Source: MTP4 sp052056915
GTDB taxonomy: Archaea > Halobacteriota > Methanosarcinia > Methanosarcinales > Methanosarcinaceae
NCBI RefSeq assembly: GCF_052056915.1
Contig: NZ_CP195119.1
Location: 310,001-374,000, forward strand
Length of the DNA: 64,000 bases
Direction of reading: 5' to 3'
Part shown: piece after piece, positions 59,808-64,000 of the stretch
Layout: each line of letters begins with the position of its first letter
Position numbering within the stretch: the stretch's first letter is position 1
Notes under the pieces: model-generated
Told to the model about the DNA's origin: nothing
Database searches by the model: none
What the model saw: the letters and a program-made list of their open reading frames with translations, nothing else
Program-made: the position numbers and the translations under genes

Positions 59808-60032
59808 GGCGAAAAAACTTGAGGAACCTGTTTAAAAGGAAATCTGGCACTTCATAGAAAACGTATTACTTCACAAAAACCTATTATTCCGCAAGGAATA
59901 TATTTTTACTGTTCAGGCAGTTTAGATCAGACTTACTTCAAATAGCTAAACCATTTTGATTTTATTTTCAACTCAATGACCTCCTGAATTCGTTTTTCGG
60001 AAATCGGGGATTCGGAACTACTGATAATCAAT

Positions 60033-60050
60033 CAAATTTTATATATTAAA
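60033..60050 (+). promoter_or_regulatory. TATA box of the Cache-cupin gene
   Basis: AAATTTTATATATTAAAA lies about 45-60 bp before the ATG at 60095, giving a leader of about 20-30 bases with GAAGGTG as ribosome site. The remaining spacer from 59808 shows no gene. Confidence 0.55.
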
Positions 60051-60094
60051 AGAGTGAAAAAGTTGATGTTTTCAGTTTATTGAGAAGGTGTACT

Positions 60095-61045
60095 ATGAAT
60101 CAACTAAAAAAAACAATTTGTGTTCTTTTCTTACTTACCTGCATGCTGCTAGCTGCAGGATGCGTATCCGAAAAACCCGTAGCAGATGCCGGGAACGACT
60201 CCCAGACTGAAGGAGTAAGCGAAAATGTTGCCACGGAACAGGTGGGAGCCCTCCGGGAAGCCCCAAGTGAAGTCCTGCTTCAGAAAGAGTATATTGCATC
60301 CAGGGTAAAGGACGCTGCCGCCCTTATTGAAGAAAAGGGAGAAGAATCGTTCCCCGAGTTCAGGCAGCCCGAGAGTGAATGGATGCAGAACGACTTTTAC
60401 ATCTTTGTCTGGAAAACCGATGGCATACGCCTTGTGTATCCCCCTAACACAGAAGGGGAAGGAAAAAACATGAACGGACTGCAGGATTCCAGGGGAAAAC
60501 CGATCGGAAAACTCTTCATTGAAACGGCTCTTAGCGACGATGGGGAAGGCTGGGTTTCATATTACTGGCCAAAACCCGGAGAAGTCGAACCTTCCCTGAA
60601 ATATGCCTTCATCAAGGGAGTTTCAGTTAACGGTGAGGACTGCCTGGTGGGATCGGGACTCTACGCCGATGACTACATCCTGACAAAAAACCTGGACGAA
60701 TGCGAGTACTTCAGCCGGGAAGGAAACATTTTCATAAGCAACCTCTTCCACCCGGAGCTTTATGAGAAGGACGTGTACCTCGACTACAGCATCGCCCATG
60801 CCATCATCAAGCCCGGAGAGGCCCTTGCCCCCCACAGGATGAAAAACCCCGAGATCCACTACGTTCTGGAAGGAGAGGGAGTAATTTATATCGAAGACCT
60901 GCCTGTCGATCTGAGGCCCGGGCAGATGGTGTATATCCCCGCAAACGCCACCCAGTCAACCCGGAACACCGGTAGCACGAACCTGACACTCTTTGCAATA
61001 AACGAACCAGCCTGGGAAGTGGAAAACGAGGAAATCCTCGAGTGA
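60095..61045 (+). CDS. Lipoprotein with single Cache domain and C-terminal cupin
   Basis: Signal MNQLKKTICVLFLLTCMLLA with lipobox AAGC. Residues about 55-185 (YIASRVKDAAALIEEKGEES, YIFVWKTDGIRLVYPPNTEG, SYYWPKPGEVEPSLKYAFIK, LVGSGLY) match a Cache/sCache sensor domain with the W-P-K/P-G motif. Residues about 215-310 form a cupin (SIAHAIIKPGEALAPHRMKN, EIHYVLEGEGVIYIEDLPVD, GQMVYIPANATQSTRN) with His and Glu metal ligands. The sensor-type Cache domain is normally part of receptors; here it is fused to a metal-binding cupin. GAAGGTG supports ATG 60095; a longer start at 60080 is less likely. Confidence 0.85.
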   Translation: MNQLKKTICVLFLLTCMLLAAGCVSEKPVADAGNDSQTEGVSENVATEQVGALREAPSEVLLQKEYIASRVKDAAALIEEKGEESFPEFRQPESEWMQNDFYIFVWKTDGIRLVYPPNTEGEGKNMNGLQDSRGKPIGKLFIETALSDDGEGWVSYYWPKPGEVEPSLKYAFIKGVSVNGEDCLVGSGLYADDYILTKNLDECEYFSREGNIFISNLFHPELYEKDVYLDYSIAHAIIKPGEALAPHRMKNPEIHYVLEGEGVIYIEDLPVDLRPGQMVYIPANATQSTRNTGSTNLTLFAINEPAWEVENEEILE

Positions 61046-61233
61046 ACCAGACAGGCCTGGAAGTTCGGATTTAGATTTTAAGACGCAAATGAAAGTGAAG
61101 AACCGTTTGGAGAGTGTAAAGGCTAGATTTCTTCACTCTTCATTCAGACCTTTTCTACGCAAAAATGGAAAAAAAAGGTGTGGAATGGAAAAAAGCAATT
61201 TAAAGCCTAAACTGAAAGCCTGGAATCAAAGAA

Positions 61234-61527
61234 TTATTCAAAAATCTCTTTCAGGTCATCCATACAGAGGGATACATCGAATTCCTTTAACCTGAAAAAC
61301 TTCTTGGCACGCATGTCATTTTCTTCGAGCCGGAGGTCACTTTCAACAAAACCGGCCTTTTCAAGACGCTTGAGGTGCAGGTTTACCACCTGCCTTGAGA
61401 GGTCCAGGTCCTTGGCGAGTTCATATACGTACCTCTCCCTCTCAGCCAGCAGGTAAAGCAACTTTAACCTGACCGGGTGAGAGAGGGCCTCGCCGATTTC
61501 AACAATTTGCTGAAGTGATTTTGCCAT
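61234..61527 (-). CDS. ArsR-family winged-helix regulator
   Basis: The product MAKSLQQIVEIGEALSHPVR has the classic ArsR core: LKLLYLLAERERYVYELAKDL, then the recognition helix LSRQVVNLHLKRLEKAGFVE, and a wing. There are no metal-binding Cys pairs, so it is not a typical metal sensor. ATG 61527 has GAAGGT six bases upstream; a start at 61542 adds five residues. It may regulate the neighbours at 61604-62505 (inference). Confidence 0.88.
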   Translation of the reverse strand: MAKSLQQIVEIGEALSHPVRLKLLYLLAERERYVYELAKDLDLSRQVVNLHLKRLEKAGFVESDLRLEENDMRAKKFFRLKEFDVSLCMDDLKEIFE

Positions 61528-61603
61528 CTGGAGTACCTTCACATGTTTTTAGGACTTTAGGACCTGAAAATATCCCCTAAAATGACCTGATCCTTATTAA
61601 GTT

Positions 61604-61819
61604 TTAGATTTCTTCCAGCTTATTCTTTATTTCTTCAACTGTCTTTTTGATATCTTCTACGTCCTTTTCAATCCTCACAAGCCTCTCATTGTCGCCGGGG
61701 GCTGCATAGCCGGACCTGTTCAGCAGCACGATCACTGAGCCGACAATGATCAGGATGATGAGAATGTTCAGCAAAAAACCCCATATAGAACCGTACATGC
61801 TGTATCCCATACCGTTCAA
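61604..61819 (-). CDS. Small membrane protein with a coiled-coil tail
   Basis: One helix IWGFLLNILIILIIVGSVIVLL is followed by NRSGYAAPGDNERLVRIEKD and a coiled coil VEDIKKTVEEIKNKLEEI. The start is uncertain: TTG 61819 lies six bases after GAGGTG, GTG 61828 overlaps it, and ATG 61810 is further. Possibly an archaeal signalling or shock-protein-like membrane component. It lies between the ArsR-like gene and the PepSY-like gene, all on the minus strand. Confidence 0.75.
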   Translation of the reverse strand: MNGMGYSMYGSIWGFLLNILIILIIVGSVIVLLNRSGYAAPGDNERLVRIEKDVEDIKKTVEEIKNKLEEI

Positions 61820-62010
61820 GCTTTTCACCTCGAAAAAAACAGATCTTTACAGAATAGATCAGTTTTTTCTTATTTTGTCTCCTTTTTCTTTAGATACTTA
61901 TCTCAGCCATAAATATAAAAAATACCCGGTAAAAGGGGTTTTCGATGGTATATCGAATTAAGGCCTCGGGCTCGAGTTCAACAAAAAAAGGAATGGTTTA
62001 ATAGCCATAA

Positions 62011-62505
62011 TTAATAGCCATAAGCCCTGCAGCCGGTTCCTCTGGCATACCTTCCGCCATTTTGAGGCCCTGCAGGAACAGTGTAGTCAGTAAACACGTC
62101 ACCTGTTACCGCATCGATTCTGGCCTGTTTATAAGCGCCGTCCTCATCCTCATAGTAAACGACCCACCAGCGGCCCATCTGATAAATATCGTTTTTTGAA
62201 ACGCCGGCATCGATCTCATCCTTTGCGATTTCAAAAGCCTCGTCTACAGTCTCTACTTCAAGTTCCACAGGTTCACCCGTGCCTGCATAAGGGCCATAGG
62301 AACCATAGCCTGTGCAGTACTCCGGGCCATAGCCGGGACCATAACCCTGCCCCCCATATCCTCCGTTTCTCGCAGCCCACATCTTCATGGGCCCGAAAAA
62401 GCCGTTGTTCGTCTGAGCATTATTCACTGCAGCACTGACTGCCCCTGCTCCGAAAGTACCTATCACCAGAGCACTCAGGAGAAGTACTACCATTGTTTTC
62501 TTCAT
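62011..62505 (-). CDS. Exported protein with Gly/Tyr-rich segment and PepSY-like domain
   Basis: Signal peptide MKKTMVVLLLSALVIGTFGA with cleavage after VSA. Residues about 47-75 are Gly/Tyr/Pro-rich (GGYGGQGYGPGYGPEY). The C-terminal part, EVETVDEAFEIAKDEIDAGV, QMGRWWVVYYEDEDGAYKQA and RIDAVTGDVFTDY, is PepSY-like. No anchor visible. The gene has an upstream dyad and TATA region at 62617-62640. Confidence 0.82.
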   Translation of the reverse strand: MKKTMVVLLLSALVIGTFGAGAVSAAVNNAQTNNGFFGPMKMWAARNGGYGGQGYGPGYGPEYCTGYGSYGPYAGTGEPVELEVETVDEAFEIAKDEIDAGVSKNDIYQMGRWWVVYYEDEDGAYKQARIDAVTGDVFTDYTVPAGPQNGGRYARGTGCRAYGY

Positions 62506-62525
62506 TTTTACGCCTCACCGGATTC

Positions 62526-62562
62526 ATTTTTATATCTGATTTATATCTGATTTATGTCTGAT
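62526..62562. repeat. Three 11-bp repeats in the leader of the PepSY-like gene
   Basis: TTTATATCTGA is repeated three times (copy 3 TTTATGTCTGA) just upstream of the start codon at 62505. They could be tandem binding sites or slippage products. Confidence 0.75.
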
Positions 62563-62616
62563 TTTATGCCCATCTTTCATTTCCACGAGGCCGTTCAGAC
62601 CAGGTGATCAATCATT

Positions 62617-62640
62617 ATATGTAGTGGATATGCTACATAT
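62617..62640. promoter_or_regulatory. Perfect dyad ATATGTAG-N8-CTACATAT
   Basis: ATATGTAG at 62617-62624 and CTACATAT at 62633-62640 form a perfect 8-bp dyad about 110 bp upstream of the PepSY-like gene, overlapping a CATATAATG TATA-like run on the minus strand. It is compatible with a winged-helix repressor operator such as the nearby ArsR-like protein (inference). Confidence 0.55.
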
Positions 62641-62728
62641 GTATCAATAAACCCATATAAATGCTGGCTGCTACTGCTGCCCATATATAAATGACCCGAC
62701 GGTACTCCAACTTGAATTAACTTTCATG

Positions 62729-63481
62729 TCATCGGTATTTCTCCACATACCAGCCTACCACCGGCGGGACCCAGCAGAGGTTGGCAGCAATGGTTTCAAG
62801 GGCGGTGTAAGTCTGCGTGGTCGGGCTAAAACCCAGGAACCTTGCTCCCAGCAGCCCGAGGGGGACAAGCGTGATAACCGCAAGGCTTGCCAGCATCACG
62901 GGGTGGCGGAAGTACCTCGCAAAAGCGGCATTCCAGGAACCTTCTCTCTTTTTCAGGAAAAGCAGTCCCGAGATGTTGGCCCCAATCTGGTCGCTCAGGG
63001 CATAGAAATAGGGGATATAAAAACCCTGGATCCCGTACACGTCCACTCCTGCCAGCCGGCTTCCCAGGTCTATGAACCAGGGAATCGCAAGCCCGAACAG
63101 TTTTCCCCATCCATAGGCTTCCGCCATCGTGCCTTCAGCTTTCCGGAAGCGCTGTTTCACGGAATAGATACCTTCGAAAATGCTCTCCCCTTCTCCCGCA
63201 AGTGTCCTGACCAGCCACTGCCCTAAAGGGCTTCGCTGATACCCCTGCCCTAAAGGGCTTCGCTGATACCCCTGCCAGTCCAGGAAAATCCCCGCCAGAA
63301 GCCCGATGATGTACCCGGGAAGGGTGTATTTGATCAGTTCGGAGAATTCCTCTCCTTCAAGAGTTTCTTCATCAAGTTCATCTCCCACTGGGGCTCCTTC
63401 TCCAAGAGCTTCCTCGTTTTCTTTCTCCGGGGATTTTTCTTCTTTCTTAAAAGTTGCTTCTCCCCCCGGAGCTTTTTTCAC
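62729..63481 (-). CDS. Multi-spanning membrane protein of 250 residues
   Basis: After a charged N-terminal tail (EKSPEKENEEALGEGAP) come hydrophobic segments ELIKYTLPGYIIGLLAGIFLDW, GWGKLFGLAIPWFIDLGS, IPYFYALSDQIGANISGLLF and HPVMLASLAVITLVPLGLL and a last short one. No family is known to me. The tandem 27-bp duplication (63219-63272) gives GYQRSPLGQGYQRSPLGQ in the first cytoplasmic loop. The start is GTG 63481; the conserved part begins around residue 45. Confidence 0.8.
   Translation of the reverse strand: MKKAPGGEATFKKEEKSPEKENEEALGEGAPVGDELDEETLEGEEFSELIKYTLPGYIIGLLAGIFLDWQGYQRSPLGQGYQRSPLGQWLVRTLAGEGESIFEGIYSVKQRFRKAEGTMAEAYGWGKLFGLAIPWFIDLGSRLAGVDVYGIQGFYIPYFYALSDQIGANISGLLFLKKREGSWNAAFARYFRHPVMLASLAVITLVPLGLLGARFLGFSPTTQTYTALETIAANLCWVPPVVGWYVEKYR
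63219..63272. repeat. 27-bp tandem duplication in a coding region
   Basis: TGCCCTAAAGGGCTTCGCTG plus ATACCCC appears twice without change, keeping the frame of the gene on the minus strand. Confidence 0.92.
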
Positions 63482-63616
63482 TTTCAGTTCCCACTCTTTC
63501 CCCTCGGTTTTTAATTCTCTGTAAATTAATTCATATACACTTAAAGCCGGAATGTGTTATTACCAGGTTCTGGAAACACATTTAAACAGTAGAATCAAAT
63601 ATATACTGGAGAATAT

Positions 63617-64000
63617 ATGAAAGCTCTTGAGTGCAGGACAATCGACATAGCTCCCACGCTATCAAAACTGCTGCAAATACCCATGGTCCCGCCTACCGGC
63701 AGGCCGATTCCTGAGGTAATGAGTTTTGCAAATGAGAACAACTGCAAAAGAGCGGTTATAATTATCGTGGACAGTCTGGGCTACTCCCTGTACAGGCACT
63801 TCTCTTCGATAATGAAAAATACAGGGGAACTTGCCGAAAAAGGGCTGCTTTTCAAATGTAAGTCCCCGGCAACTCATACATCTCCCGCGATTGCGTCCAT
63901 TTTCACAGGATACTTTCCCGAAGAGCACGGGATCTATTCAACCGGAGACATCTACGTTGAAAGAGCAAAAGACCCTGAAAATCCCAAACTGAAAAGCATC
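63617..64000 (+). CDS. Alkaline-phosphatase-superfamily protein, 3' end outside the window
   Basis: ATG at 63617 with GGAG seven bases upstream and a TATA-like AAATATATAC at 63597-63606. The visible 128 residues read MKALECRTIDIAPTLSKLLQ, then CKRAVIIIVDSLGYSLYRHF (the D-x-x-G metal and nucleophile region), and SPATHTSPAIASIFTGYFPE with EHGIYSTGD. This is the pattern of nucleotide pyrophosphatase/phosphodiesterase-type enzymes in the alkaline phosphatase superfamily. The frame is open at base 64000. Confidence 0.82.
   Translation, partial: MKALECRTIDIAPTLSKLLQIPMVPPTGRPIPEVMSFANENNCKRAVIIIVDSLGYSLYRHFSSIMKNTGELAEKGLLFKCKSPATHTSPAIASIFTGYFPEEHGIYSTGDIYVERAKDPENPKLKSI

Noticed and set aside
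1..64000. tRNA, rRNA or origin of replication
   Set aside because: No cloverleaf with a TTCGA loop and no rRNA signature sequence was seen; no Orc1/Cdc6 gene or origin-box cluster was recognised. A covariance-model scan would be needed to exclude small RNAs.

Overview
The window looks like a chromosomal segment of a methanogenic archaeon of the genus Methanosarcina. The reasons are the archaeal-type SerC aminotransferase, a Roco (LRR-Roc-COR) GTPase, flavoredoxin, an archaeal nicotianamine-synthase-like protein, TATA-box promoters with short leaders, A+T-rich spacers, and many short tandem duplications. I cannot assign a species from sequence alone.

Layout. 1-6.3 kb: a 3'-truncated adenine deaminase gene, serC, and a large Roco protein with 18 almost identical leucine-rich repeats. 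6.5-10.5 kb: a fused HyuA-HyuB (5-oxoprolinase type) enzyme with three low-complexity inserts. 10.6-13.2 kb: two copies of a cassette of tiny membrane proteins, several starting with TTG, under near-identical promoters, with a flavoredoxin gene between them. 13.4-16.5 kb: GNAT acetyltransferase, carboxymuconolactone-decarboxylase-like protein, SagB/nitroreductase-like protein. 16.5-21.5 kb: a complete IS1182-type element abutting a truncated gene, an unrecognised protein, an ATP-grasp ligase and a decayed transposase. 21.6-28.6 kb: a protein of four hemopexin-like repeats, then a metal-chelate ABC importer operon (binding protein, permease, alpha/beta hydrolase, ATPase) flanked by two paralogous short-chain dehydrogenases. 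29.5-33.8 kb: Pit phosphate transporter with its PhoU-like partner, and two EamA permeases, one with a disrupted 5' end. 33.8-40.2 kb: methyltransferase remnants, GNAT, a gingipain-like C25 peptidase with no signal peptide, and a lipoprotein hydrolase. 40.2-41.2 kb is a repeat-rich spacer.

The most unusual part is 41.2-50.8 kb. A polytopic membrane protein with TPR-like repeats and a C-terminal CHAT (caspase-like) protease domain converges, 20 bp apart, on a run of six genes on the opposite strand. These encode a small two-helix membrane protein, a helical protein, a coiled-coil protein with a C-terminal LxxRL motif resembling ESCRT-III MIM motifs, a Vps4-like single-domain AAA ATPase, an unrecognised 491-residue protein, and a protein with a proline-rich linker and a C-terminal winged-helix-like segment. 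I propose this as the candidate undescribed system: an AAA-driven, ESCRT-like membrane module coupled to a membrane CHAT protease. The ESCRT link is inference from motifs and gene order, not proof.

50.8-64 kb: a spacer with a 68-bp tandem repeat, a secreted protein, a DUF1835-like protein, a MATE transporter remnant, a beta-lactamase-fold lipoprotein, a MerR/GyrI-type regulator, a nicotianamine-synthase-like enzyme, a radical SAM protein, a Cache-cupin lipoprotein, an ArsR-like regulator, small membrane and exported proteins, and the 5' part of an alkaline-phosphatase-superfamily gene. I saw no rRNA, tRNA or CRISPR array.
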